This document shows positions 1 to 7,640 of a stretch of DNA of 22,453 nucleotides, one piece after another. The stretch comes from JAZDFH01 sp043808035. Its GTDB lineage: Bacteria; Patescibacteriota; Minisyncoccia; UBA6257; Colwellbacteraceae. A program made the translations under genes and the position numbers. Within the stretch, counting starts at the first letter, position 1; each line of letters opens with the position of its first letter. The notes under the pieces were generated by a model. The model was not told the DNA's origin and ran no database searches. It worked only from the letters and a program-made list of their open reading frames with translations. The DNA is taken from contig JAZDFH010000041.1 in assembly GCA_043808035.1 (NCBI GenBank), positions 1-22,453 on the forward strand, written 5' to 3'.

Positions 1-8
1 CTCGTAAT

Positions 9-59
9 GTGATTATCGTTCATTGTTATTGTCATTAATACTCATGGTATGATAATCAC
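9..59. repeat. 9-bp inverted repeat at left edge
   Basis: GTGATTATC at 9-17 is repeated in inverted orientation as GATAATCAC at 51-59, with 33 bases between the arms. It lies beyond the terminator of the minus-strand unit, next to genes outside the window. It could be a protein-binding site for an off-window gene or chance in AT-rich DNA. No coding frame is supportable in 1-64. Confidence 0.25.
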
Positions 60-64
60 CCAGC

Positions 65-89
65 AAAAAGGAGCTTTCAGCTCCTTTTT
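65..89. terminator. Intrinsic terminator, bidirectional
   Basis: A perfect 10-bp stem (65-74 with 80-89) has a 5-base TTTCA loop. It is GC-rich at the loop end and has an A5 run on one side and a T5 run on the other, so it has the form of a Rho-independent terminator on both strands. On the minus strand it sits 21 bases after the mini-prepilin stop and closes the phosphohexomutase/prepilin unit. Confidence 0.85.
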
Positions 90-110
90 GTGTTGGAATG
101 GGTTTTTATT

Positions 111-230
111 TCAGGCTACTTGTGTGTTGGACAAGACTGTCGCTGTCCCGAGTATGGCAAGTATGCCTATGACTATCAGTAACTCTACGAGCGTGAAAGA
201 TTGTGTATTGTTTCTAAATGAAAATATCAT
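111..230 (-). CDS. 39-residue type IV prepilin-like mini-protein
   Basis: This short ORF encodes 39 residues. After a short polar leader it carries a type IV pilin/pseudopilin N-terminal motif, S11|F12-T-L-V-E16-L-L, with Glu at +5 of the predicted mature protein, followed by an unbroken hydrophobic helix (about 12-34). Nothing like a globular pilin head follows. The ATG at 230 is chosen because an AAAGGAG SD (238-244, minus strand) lies 7 bases upstream. That SD overlaps the stop codon of the preceding phosphohexomutase, so the two look translationally coupled. A strong terminator follows 21 bases after the stop, so the frame ends as a complete gene rather than a visible frameshift remnant. 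Family knowledge: prepilin peptidase (PilD) would cut before F12, where Gly is usual at -1 and Ser is tolerated less often. The function is unknown; it could be a minimal pilin, an assembly modulator or a decayed pilin. Confidence 0.7.
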   Translation of the reverse strand: MIFSFRNNTQSFTLVELLIVIGILAILGTATVLSNTQVA

Positions 231-242
231 CACCGTACTCCT

Positions 243-1637
243 TTAAACTAACATCTCTAATTTCTTTTTATCTTGCATGCTCATTTCAATGCCCACCCTT
301 TCCATCAAACTGATCATGGTTCTAGAAACATCAGATAAATCTTTTTTTGTTACTCCTTCAAACTTTACCTTAATAAAAGGTGACGTATTGGATGGTCTGA
401 CAATCCCCCAACCTTTCTCAAAATTCACTCTTGCTCCATCAACATCATTCACATCAAACCCTTCGGCTTTTACCATCTGAGTAAAAGTATCAACTGCATT
501 ATATTTCTCTGTATCCAGGAATTCAATAAAAATTTCTTCACTCGTGACATGCCGCGGGAGTTCTTTTACGAACGTTACGAAATCACTTTGTTCTGACACA
601 ATCTCGGAGAGCTTAAGTGCTGCAAAAATTGCATCATCCGTCAAATAAAAATCCAAGGGAAAATAAAAATGAGACGTTGTCTCTCCGCCAAAAACCGCAT
701 TTTTTTTGATAACTTCAGACAAGACAGCCGCATGATATCCTACGGTTAATATAATATCTTGCTCTTGTTTCTTGACTTCTTCAATCAAGGACATAGACGC
801 TCGCGAATCTACAACTATCGGCCCTTTTTTCTTTTGTAAGGCATCTCGAGAAAAAATCATCAATAAATCATCACCTGTCAAAATATACCCGGATTTATCA
901 ACAAAACCCGCCCTGTCACCATCACCGTCAAACCCAATACCAAGATCTGCATCAGACTCGATGACCTTCTTTTTAAGATCTTGCATATATTCATGTTTAT
1001 ACGGATCCGGTATATGGTTTGGCGCCGAATCGTCAGGGTCCGCAAAAATAGTTTCCACATCACAATGGAATGCTTTGAATATTTTCTCCGGCAGCAACCG
1101 AGCCGTTCCATTACCTGTATCAATAATAATTTTTAGAGGCTTCTTTAAAGAAATTTTATCTTTGATATAGTTAAAATATTCCTTTTCTATATCAATAGTA
1201 TGTACAGATCCACCTCCTTTTGCTTTCTGTAATTTATCAGAAAGAATATGTTCCAAAATAGTATCGTAGTCTTTTGGCGTGCTTGGTTCAGCATTTTGAA
1301 ATACTATTTTTATCCCATTATAACTCTTCTCCAAATGAGATCCTGTTATGACGATACCTGCATCATATCCGAAATGACATACACCGAAATAGACAACGGG
1401 AGTAATAACAATGCCTGCATCAATGACCTCTTTCCCTCCATCTATAAGTCCCTTTATAAAAGCATCTTTGAGAGTTGGAGTACTCTCTCTGATATCTCCA
1501 CCAATCAGAACGGTTTTTACGTCTAAAAAAATGTTAGAAAAAGCAAGCGCGATAGTATAAGCGGCAGCTTCATTGAGCTCTGTAGGATATTTCCCTCGAA
1601 TATCATACCTTCTGAAAAGTGTTTTTTCGATTTTCAT
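243..1637 (-). CDS. Phosphomannomutase/phosphoglucomutase (alpha-D-phosphohexomutase)
   Basis: This 464-residue enzyme belongs to the alpha-D-phosphohexomutase superfamily, which interconverts hexose 1- and 6-phosphates for glycan and nucleotide-sugar supply. The family landmarks appear in order: an N-terminal YDIRG motif (about 11-15), the active-site phosphoserine loop at 98-101 (T-G-S100-H), the metal loop D237-G-D-G-D241-R242, a sugar-specificity loop with GGETTSH, and the C-terminal phosphate-binding R-P-S-N-T-S-P. The serine loop reads TGSHLE instead of the usual TASHNP, so sugar specificity cannot be assigned. Length is typical of the family. No SD precedes the ATG at 1637. A minus-strand promoter candidate lies at 1702-1731. 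It is divergent from ftsK and followed by the coupled mini-prepilin. Confidence 0.92.
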   Translation of the reverse strand: MKIEKTLFRRYDIRGKYPTELNEAAAYTIALAFSNIFLDVKTVLIGGDIRESTPTLKDAFIKGLIDGGKEVIDAGIVITPVVYFGVCHFGYDAGIVITGSHLEKSYNGIKIVFQNAEPSTPKDYDTILEHILSDKLQKAKGGGSVHTIDIEKEYFNYIKDKISLKKPLKIIIDTGNGTARLLPEKIFKAFHCDVETIFADPDDSAPNHIPDPYKHEYMQDLKKKVIESDADLGIGFDGDGDRAGFVDKSGYILTGDDLLMIFSRDALQKKKGPIVVDSRASMSLIEEVKKQEQDIILTVGYHAAVLSEVIKKNAVFGGETTSHFYFPLDFYLTDDAIFAALKLSEIVSEQSDFVTFVKELPRHVTSEEIFIEFLDTEKYNAVDTFTQMVKAEGFDVNDVDGARVNFEKGWGIVRPSNTSPFIKVKFEGVTKKDLSDVSRTMISLMERVGIEMSMQDKKKLEMLV

Positions 1638-1701
1638 ATTATGAATATATTGAACATTATGATGCTTCGATTGTCTTTATGAAAAAACAAGCATATCCTT
1701 A

Positions 1702-1731
1702 AGTATAATACATCATCCTTTTTATCACCAA
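1702..1731 (-). promoter_or_regulatory. Candidate promoter of the phosphohexomutase gene
   Basis: On the minus strand TTGGTG (1726-1731) and TATACT (1702-1707) are separated by 18 bases, about 65 bases upstream of the phosphohexomutase ATG. The -10 matches consensus at 5 of 6 positions, the -35 at 3 of 6. The same bases hold a plus-strand TATAAT (1704-1709), but no convincing -35 was found for it. Confidence 0.4.
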
Positions 1732-1734
1732 GGG

Positions 1735-1763
1735 TTTACGCATATCATGATTTATTGTTAAAT
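1735..1763 (+). promoter_or_regulatory. Candidate promoter of the ftsK-recA block
   Basis: TTTACG (1735-1740) and TTAAAT (1758-1763) are 17 bases apart on the plus strand. Each matches consensus at 4 of 6 positions. It would give a transcript start near 1770, about 40 bases before the preferred ftsK ATG and downstream of part of the upstream GTG alternative. Confidence 0.33.
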
Positions 1764-1810
1764 AAGCGTACATAGTGACACCGTTACGAGATACCTCTCA
1801 TTTAAACAGT

Positions 1811-3952
1811 ATGACCAAAAAAACAAAAAAGAAAAATCCACTTTCGACACTAAACCATGAAACAAAAACGAGTATTTACGGGGTAATTTTGATTGCAGCC
1901 GCTATCGTATTTATCCTTGCGGCTATTCAGCAAGCCGGAGTATTCGGAACATTTATTTATTCTGTTTTTAATGGTGCTTTCGGCATTGGCTATTATCTTA
2001 TCCCCTCCACATTATTTCTTATCGGGATACATCTTCTGACGAGTGGCAAAAAAAGCTTTATGGGAATTACGCTGATCGGATCATCAATCCTCGTACTCGC
2101 AGGACTGGGATTCATCGATATTGTTGCCCAGGGACGAGCAGGTCTCGTCGGAAATATTCTCGGTATTACAGAAAATGTTTTTGGATATTGGGCATCTATT
2201 GTTCTCTATATGATGTTACTAATTGTAGCATTTCTTATAACGCTTAATACTTCCTTGCATATTCAACTACCTAAAATACCATCTCTATCATTTTCTCTCT
2301 TTCATTTCGGGAAAAAGGAAAACGATAACGATATTGACCCAACCGTATCAAATAAAGAAATGTTGAAAGATCCAGAAGGAGAGACTAACGCGGTAAGCCA
2401 AACTATAGAAGAAAAGCCAACGGAGGGATCACCTATTGAAGAAGAAAAAACAAGCTTTACTAAAAAAATCAAAGAAACGTTATCCAAAAAATCGAATCAA
2501 CCTTCCCTTGATCAAAATTATATTATTCCTCCCTTATCTCTTCTTAAAACGAGCAATGACAAACCAACGGTTGGAGATCTCCGTGGGAATGCAAATATTA
2601 TTAAACGTACGCTCGAAAGCTTTGGTATCGCCGTTGAAATGGGAGAAATCGCCATTGGTCCAAAAGTCACTCGCTATACTTTAAAACCTGCTGAAGGTAT
2701 AAAATTATCCCGTATTACCGCTCTAAATCAAGATTTGGCTCTTGCACTTGCCGCCCACCCCATCAGAATTGAGGCTCCCATTCCGGGGAAATCATTAATC
2801 GGCATTGAGATACCAAATAAAGTCGCGAGTATTGTTCGCCTTGGCAGTTTACTGGGATATGATGAATTTTTGACATCCGCACCTCTCTCAATTCCGCTTG
2901 GTCGAGATGTAACAGGAGATCCAGTCTATGCGGATCTTGCAAAAATGCCTCATGTTTTAATTGCCGGAGCGACCGGTAGTGGAAAGTCCGTTACTATTCA
3001 TTCTATTATTACATCTCTTTTGTTTAAAAATTCTCCCGATATTCTTCGGTTGATTCTTATAGACCCAAAACGCGTTGAACTATCCATCTATGAAGGATTA
3101 CCACATCTTGCATCGGCGGTTATTACTGAAGGCAAAAAGGCAATTGCAGCATTACGATTTTGCGTCGAAGAAATGGATAGACGATATGAAGTATTGCTTC
3201 GTGCCGGTAATCGGGATATCGGTAGCTACAATAAAAAACGAGTAGGGGTTGATCGCATGCCATACTTGGTCCTCATTATGGACGAACTTGCCGATCTCAT
3301 GGCTGCCTATGGCAGAGAAGTTGAAGGATCTATTGTTCGATTGGCACAAATGGCCCGTGCAACCGGTATTCACTTGGTTATTTCAACGCAACGCCCTTCC
3401 GTAGATGTCATCACCGGTCTCATTAAGGCAAACATTCCCGCTCGTATCGCCTTACAGGTAGCGAGCCAAATCGATTCTCGCACCATCTTAGATATGGCGG
3501 GAGCAGAAAAACTACTTGGAGGAGGTGATATGCTGTATCTTTCCACTGATTTTTCCAAACCACGGCGTATTCAATGCTCCTTGGTTACTGATGATGAAAT
3601 AAAACGAGTCGTATCTTTCATTCAACAAAAAAATATGCCTCAGGAACCAACACCAACAGTTGATAGCAATATTGAAAAACAAATAGAAAAAACAATCGAT
3701 CAGCCGTCACTTGATGACTACTTGGCACAAAATAGCACGAATAATGAAGAAAACAATGATGATCTTTACGAAGATGCTGTGGAAGTTGTCCGTAAAGCCC
3801 AAAAGGCTTCATCCTCTCTTCTACAACGCCGTTTACGGGTTGGGTATGCACGAGCGGCCCGACTTCTTGATATAATGGAAGAAAGGGGTATTGTAGGACC
3901 AGGAGAAGGAGCAAAACCTCGAGATGTTTATATTAACGAACATGACGAATAA
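1811..3952 (+). CDS. ftsK: DNA translocase FtsK/SpoIIIE
   Basis: This is a membrane-anchored, ATP-driven DNA pump that moves chromosome termini through the division septum. From the ATG at 1811 it has 713 residues. The N-terminus is basic and followed by four hydrophobic segments (roughly 20-40, 48-68, 75-95, 120-145). A charged Glu/Lys-rich linker (about 155-235) comes next, then the motor with Walker A GATGSGKS (386-393) and Walker B ending in D-E at 491-492. The C-terminal winged-helix gamma domain spans about 650-707 and ends with the typical G-P-x-x-G-A-K-P-R-x-V. A GTG at 1775 would add 12 residues, but they do not look like family sequence. Neither start has a clear SD. The stop overlaps the next gene, so ftsK, the RodZ-like gene and recA are probably co-transcribed. 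Confidence 0.95.
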   Translation: MTKKTKKKNPLSTLNHETKTSIYGVILIAAAIVFILAAIQQAGVFGTFIYSVFNGAFGIGYYLIPSTLFLIGIHLLTSGKKSFMGITLIGSSILVLAGLGFIDIVAQGRAGLVGNILGITENVFGYWASIVLYMMLLIVAFLITLNTSLHIQLPKIPSLSFSLFHFGKKENDNDIDPTVSNKEMLKDPEGETNAVSQTIEEKPTEGSPIEEEKTSFTKKIKETLSKKSNQPSLDQNYIIPPLSLLKTSNDKPTVGDLRGNANIIKRTLESFGIAVEMGEIAIGPKVTRYTLKPAEGIKLSRITALNQDLALALAAHPIRIEAPIPGKSLIGIEIPNKVASIVRLGSLLGYDEFLTSAPLSIPLGRDVTGDPVYADLAKMPHVLIAGATGSGKSVTIHSIITSLLFKNSPDILRLILIDPKRVELSIYEGLPHLASAVITEGKKAIAALRFCVEEMDRRYEVLLRAGNRDIGSYNKKRVGVDRMPYLVLIMDELADLMAAYGREVEGSIVRLAQMARATGIHLVISTQRPSVDVITGLIKANIPARIALQVASQIDSRTILDMAGAEKLLGGGDMLYLSTDFSKPRRIQCSLVTDDEIKRVVSFIQQKNMPQEPTPTVDSNIEKQIEKTIDQPSLDDYLAQNSTNNEENNDDLYEDAVEVVRKAQKASSSLLQRRLRVGYARAARLLDIMEERGIVGPGEGAKPRDVYINEHDE

Positions 3953-4604
3953 TAATAAAAACAATATACAATCGATAACAGGAATTCTCGGCGAATTATT
4001 GGATAGTCATGATATGTCTGAACAAAAACTCGCCCACGCAACAGATGTTCCTCTTCGTTTCATATCAGCATTACGACATGGTGAATTTGATAAATTACCA
4101 GCTCGCCCCTATGTACACGGATATATTAAAAAAATTGCTGATACATTCAATCAAGACGAGAACGACTTATGGCAATCCTATCTTGCAAGTCTTGATACTC
4201 AATCTCAAACACCGCACAAATACGACCGTCTTCCCGGGAATCGTTTTGTCAACCGATCATTCAAAACAAAAAAACTTATCTCTATCCTTATTTTTGTCGC
4301 AGTATTAATATTTTTCGGCATTCGATTTAACACAATCGTCGGCAAACCCAAAGTAACACTTTCTCTCTCCACGGAAACCATGATCACCAACCAAAATGTC
4401 CTCACTATTACAGGAACAGTAACTCCTGGAGATAAACTCGCACTTAATACAGAAATTATTTATACTAATAAGCAAGGATCGTTTGAAAAAGAAATCGCTT
4501 TAACGCCCGGATTAAATACGCTTGAATTTACCGTTCATCGATTTTTGGGAAGAAAAGCAACGATCACTCGACAAGTCGTTTATGAACCGCTTACTACACA
4601 ATGA
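3924..4604 (+). CDS. RodZ-like HTH membrane protein with Ig-like domain
   Basis: This 226-residue protein has a cytoplasmic HTH_25-type helix-turn-helix (about 15-85, including E-Q-K-L-A-H-A-T-D-V and L-P-A-R-P-Y-V-H-G-Y-I), typical of RodZ cytoskeleton-linked proteins. A basic stretch, one membrane segment (about 116-134) and an extracytoplasmic beta-rich domain (about 140-222) follow. The latter resembles the glucodextranase-B/Ig-like modules common on bacterial surfaces. RodZ connects MreB-type filaments to the envelope in other bacteria; that role here is inferred from architecture. The start at 3924 overlaps ftsK by 29 bases. An alternative ATG at 3942 (overlap 11) removes six residues and cannot be excluded. 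Its TGA stop shares bases with the recA ATG. Confidence 0.82.
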   Translation: MFILTNMTNNNKNNIQSITGILGELLDSHDMSEQKLAHATDVPLRFISALRHGEFDKLPARPYVHGYIKKIADTFNQDENDLWQSYLASLDTQSQTPHKYDRLPGNRFVNRSFKTKKLISILIFVAVLIFFGIRFNTIVGKPKVTLSLSTETMITNQNVLTITGTVTPGDKLALNTEIIYTNKQGSFEKEIALTPGLNTLEFTVHRFLGRKATITRQVVYEPLTTQ

Positions 4605-5629
4605 TAAAAAAAACATCAAAAGATAAATCAAAAACTGCCACATCACAACCCGTCAAAAATGATATCGACACACTTTTGCAAACACTCCGCGATAAATATG
4701 GAGAAGAATGTATTATGAAACTCGGAGAGGCTAAAAGAGTTGACGTTGACGTCATTTCATCGGGATCGTTCTCCTTAGATCGAGCACTCGGTGTCGGAGG
4801 ATTTCCTGAAGGAAGAATTATTGAAATTTTTGGACCGGAAAGTTCAGGTAAAACAACACTTGCCTTACACGCGGTTGCGGAAGCACAAAAAAAAGGTGGA
4901 AAAGCGGCTTTTATTGACGCGGAACACGCTCTTGATCCTGAATACGCCGCACGTATCGGCGTCAAAATAGAAGAACTACTTATTTCTCAACCAAATAACG
5001 GGGAAGAGGCTCTTAATATCCTTGAAAGCTTGGTACGTTCAGGTATTATCGATATCATTGTTGTCGACTCAGTCGCCGCGCTGACTCCAAGGGCTGAGAT
5101 TGAAGGTGAAATGGGCGCTCAACATATTGGGCTACAAGCACGTATGATGTCACAAGCGCTTCGAAAATTAACCGCCATTACAAATCGCAGCGGAACGGCA
5201 ATCATCTTCATCAACCAACTAAGAGAAAAGATTGGTATTATGTTCGGCAACCCCGAGACAACCCCCGGAGGACGTGCTCTCAAATTCTATGCATCGGTCC
5301 GTGTTGACGTCCGCCGTACAGCTCAAGTCAAAAAAGGAGAAGATGTTGTTGGAAGTCGTGTAAAAGCAAAAGTGGTAAAAAATAAAGTCGCCCCTCCGTT
5401 TAAAATAGCAGAATTCGATATTATGTATGGTGAAGGTATTTCTTACGAAGGAGATGTCCTAAATACCGCGCTCAAGCTTGATGTGGTAAAAAAATCCGGT
5501 TCCAGCTACAGCTTCGGAGAGGAAAAACTCGGCATCGGTTTTGAAAAGGTAAAAGAAATTCTTAAAGAGAACAAAAAACTCTTGACCGAAATCGAAAAAG
5601 CCGTCAATGAGATAAGCACAATCATATAA
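4601..5629 (+). CDS. recA: Recombinase RecA
   Basis: RecA is the DNA strand-exchange ATPase of homologous recombination and, in other bacteria, the SOS co-protease. The 342-residue length is normal. Walker A GPESSGKT is at 78-85, the catalytic D-A-E-H segment follows, Walker B ends at D156-S, and the L1/L2 region includes G-N-P-E-T-T-P-G-G-R-A-L-K-F-Y. The C-terminal domain is short and acidic/lysine-rich. The ATG overlaps the preceding stop (ATGA), indicating translational coupling to the RodZ-like gene. No LexA-type operator was recognised, and no strong terminator was found after the stop: a 5-bp TGAAG/CTTCA hairpin near 5637-5653 has no T-tract. Confidence 0.97.
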   Translation: MIKKTSKDKSKTATSQPVKNDIDTLLQTLRDKYGEECIMKLGEAKRVDVDVISSGSFSLDRALGVGGFPEGRIIEIFGPESSGKTTLALHAVAEAQKKGGKAAFIDAEHALDPEYAARIGVKIEELLISQPNNGEEALNILESLVRSGIIDIIVVDSVAALTPRAEIEGEMGAQHIGLQARMMSQALRKLTAITNRSGTAIIFINQLREKIGIMFGNPETTPGGRALKFYASVRVDVRRTAQVKKGEDVVGSRVKAKVVKNKVAPPFKIAEFDIMYGEGISYEGDVLNTALKLDVVKKSGSSYSFGEEKLGIGFEKVKEILKENKKLLTEIEKAVNEISTII

Positions 5630-5697
5630 ACCTCGCTGAAGTTTTCCTTCAAAATAATTAAAATTTTGATATAGGATCTAAGCATTATTTTCTGTTG

Positions 5698-5727
5698 TTG
5701 ACAATTTTTACGATTTGATGCGATACT
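5698..5727 (+). promoter_or_regulatory. Strong sigma-70-type promoter of the HAD gene
   Basis: A perfect TTGACA (5698-5703) lies 18 bases before GATACT (5722-5727), which is preceded by an extended -10 TG (5719-5720). The expected start near 5734 leaves a leader of about 45 bases. That leader contains a small GC hairpin, GCCTC/GAGGC (5757-5761 with 5766-5770), just before the ATG. No SD is visible. Confidence 0.65.
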
Positions 5728-5780
5728 TCGTCATAGAACATTAATAATTAATATTAGCCTCTGATGAGGCCTTAAAATGT

Positions 5781-6392
5781 ATGAACAAATTTCCTTTTTT
5801 TAAAGGGGTTAAGTTACTTGTATCGGATCTCGACGGGACACTTACCTATTCCACTATCCCAGAGACTGGTTTTATTTCAAATTTAACCGCATATTTAGAT
5901 GAGGTACCAACAATAAAACGTTGTACACTCTCTCTTGTAGAAAAACTTGAAATATTATTGAATTATTATCACGACAAGGAACATCTCTTGATGTTTCTTG
6001 AAAGCTCCTTCCCTTACAAAATAATTGTAACGGATCGAAGCATAGAAGGATTAGGTGTTCTTTTGAACACACTGAATAAAAAAGAACAAGAGTTATTCTC
6101 TTCCTTGAATGCCATTCAAGTTCGCAAGAGTAAGGGGAAATATTCTTCTTATTACTCAGTTCCCATCTGGGAAAGTGAGGTAATAAAGCCTCATCCTGAT
6201 ATTTTTGAACGAGTTGCGAACTTCGCACTTCTTGCAGGACTTCACCCGCAAGAAGTTATGGTCGCGGACGATAGTTTAAAAACTAGGATATTGGCAAAGA
6301 AAAAATATAATTTTAAAATCTGGCCTGATAATACGGAAGATATGAAGATAAAACAGATGTCTCATCTTCATACTCTTCTTTCTTTCCATTAA
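5781..6392 (+). CDS. HAD-superfamily hydrolase
   Basis: This 203-residue protein carries the four HAD phosphatase motifs. Motif I is D16-L-D18-G-T-L, motif II is the I-I-V-T-D-R-S segment (about 80-86), motif III is the Lys in V-I-K-P-H-P, and motif IV is V-M-V-A-D-D-S. A cap region lies between motifs I and II. The substrate cannot be predicted. It is a single-gene unit with a strong promoter upstream and a bidirectional terminator downstream. The ATG at 5781 follows a leader without SD; an ATG at 5777 is out of frame and stops quickly. Confidence 0.85.
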   Translation: MNKFPFFKGVKLLVSDLDGTLTYSTIPETGFISNLTAYLDEVPTIKRCTLSLVEKLEILLNYYHDKEHLLMFLESSFPYKIIVTDRSIEGLGVLLNTLNKKEQELFSSLNAIQVRKSKGKYSSYYSVPIWESEVIKPHPDIFERVANFALLAGLHPQEVMVADDSLKTRILAKKKYNFKIWPDNTEDMKIKQMSHLHTLLSFH

Positions 6393-6401
6393 CCCCCTTT
6401 T

Positions 6402-6435
6402 AAAAACAGCCATGATAAATATCAAGGCTGTTTTT
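6402..6435. terminator. Bidirectional terminator between convergent genes
   Basis: A 10-bp stem (6402-6411 with 6426-6435) has an A5 run at its left base and a T run to 6437 at its right. The 14-base loop contains an additional 4-bp TGAT/ATCA helix. It lies between the HAD gene stop and the convergent dgkA stop and can serve both. Confidence 0.85.
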
Positions 6436-6438
6436 TTA

Positions 6439-6822
6439 TTAAAAAAATAGTCTCCAAAAAAAAGGACCTAAAATAATCATCCCTATCACACCTGCTCCCA
6501 AACTTGCAATGAGTACGATGGCAGCCATTAAGTCTTTGATAATACGCACTCGCTCATCATATTCCGGGCTGATGAAATCGAGGATCCGTTCTATCGTTGA
6601 ATTCACCAACTCTAAAATAAGGACACCAAAGATAGCAGCTAAAAGTGCAACTTTCTCAATACCTGATGTTGGAAGATAAAACATTGCTGCAATTGTTGCA
6701 CTCCCAATAATAAGCATTGCTCTAAAACTCTTCTCAAAAAGAATTGTCTCTTTGATACCTGCAAAAGCCGCCCTAAAACCGTCTTTTATGCAAGTATTTG
6801 CTGCTTTGATGTTTTTTATCAT
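6439..6822 (-). CDS. dgkA: Diacylglycerol/undecaprenol kinase
   Basis: This small integral membrane kinase of the DAGK_prokar family phosphorylates diacylglycerol or undecaprenol. It has 127 residues with an N-terminal amphipathic stretch containing A-F-A-G-I-K-x-x-x-x-E-x-S-F-R, three hydrophobic segments, and the family signature E-L-V-N-S-T-I-E-R followed by K-D-L-M-A-A-I-V-L-I-A. Undecaprenol is the more usual substrate outside Gammaproteobacteria, but substrate choice cannot be read from the sequence. Its ATG shares one base with the folD stop (TAATG), so it is the coupled last gene of glyA-folD-dgkA. Confidence 0.92.
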   Translation of the reverse strand: MIKNIKAANTCIKDGFRAAFAGIKETILFEKSFRAMLIIGSATIAAMFYLPTSGIEKVALLAAIFGVLILELVNSTIERILDFISPEYDERVRIIKDLMAAIVLIASLGAGVIGMIILGPFFWRLFF

Positions 6823-7634
6823 TAATTAAGTATAAAAAAATTTTCAAATAAACTTGCCACTAAAATCGGACCTGTCCCATTTGGCGTGGGAGTATAGAAT
6901 ACTCCATCATCTGTTCGTGCGGGGACAAAATCTCCTTGCAGTATCTTTTTGCCATCTTTCTCTTTAATAGAATAACCGAAATCTATCACAAATGCATCTT
7001 TTTTGAGCATTGAAGAGGTAATAATTCCCGCATCGCCTGTCCCTGTTATAATAATATCTGCTTCCTTTAAAGCCGAATAGTCACTACCTTTATCAAGGAG
7101 AAACATTGTCTGAGCCTGTCCCATACACCATACTGCCAATGGTTTACCGACAAGTGATCCAAGCCCTACTATCGCAACTTTTTTATCTGTAAGGTCATAG
7201 TTATTGTATTGTAGGATAGATTTTACGACCGAAACGGCAGGAGGAGTAATACTATTACGGTTATTATAAAAAGCTCCCAGTGACCGTTCTCCTAAAACCT
7301 CGACATCTTTTTCTCGCGGTATTGCGTTGAGAACATAATGCTTTTGTATATGATGAGGCATTGGCAACTGAATCATCACACCTCCTACTCTCTTTTGTCT
7401 TGCGATATCGGACACGGAACGACGGAGGGCATCAGAAGAAAATGTTTCAGGAAATTCATAGAGCTCAAATTGTACTCCTAACTCATCAGCAATTCGTTCC
7501 TTTTTCTTTAAGAAGCTACGAGAAACCGGATCACTCCCAACCAATATCGCAACAAAAGCCTTTGACGGTAAGGACTGTTGTTTTAATTTTTCGATTATTT
7601 TTTGCGCTATTTTTGTGCCAGATATTTTTTGCAT
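6822..7634 (-). CDS. folD: FolD: methylene-THF dehydrogenase/cyclohydrolase, divergent
   Basis: FolD oxidises 5,10-methylene-THF and hydrolyses methenyl-THF to 10-formyl-THF. The 270-residue protein keeps the fold markers V-G-S-D-P (32-36), catalytic Lys at 45, G-G-V-M-I-Q-L-P-M-P (84-93), the nucleotide-binding V-G-x-G-S-L-V-G-K-P (156-165) and the C-terminal T-P-T-P-N-G-T-G-P. Several usual positions have changed. The Tyr four residues before the Lys is Phe41, K-D-V-D-G reads K-D-V-E-V (109-113), and P-C-T-P reads I-T-P-P. Activity is therefore likely but not certain. It starts 6 bases after glyA, its source of methylene-THF. Confidence 0.88.
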   Translation of the reverse strand: MQKISGTKIAQKIIEKLKQQSLPSKAFVAILVGSDPVSRSFLKKKERIADELGVQFELYEFPETFSSDALRRSVSDIARQKRVGGVMIQLPMPHHIQKHYVLNAIPREKDVEVLGERSLGAFYNNRNSITPPAVSVVKSILQYNNYDLTDKKVAIVGLGSLVGKPLAVWCMGQAQTMFLLDKGSDYSALKEADIIITGTGDAGIITSSMLKKDAFVIDFGYSIKEKDGKKILQGDFVPARTDDGVFYTPTPNGTGPILVASLFENFFILN

Positions 7635-7640
7635 AGCGAA

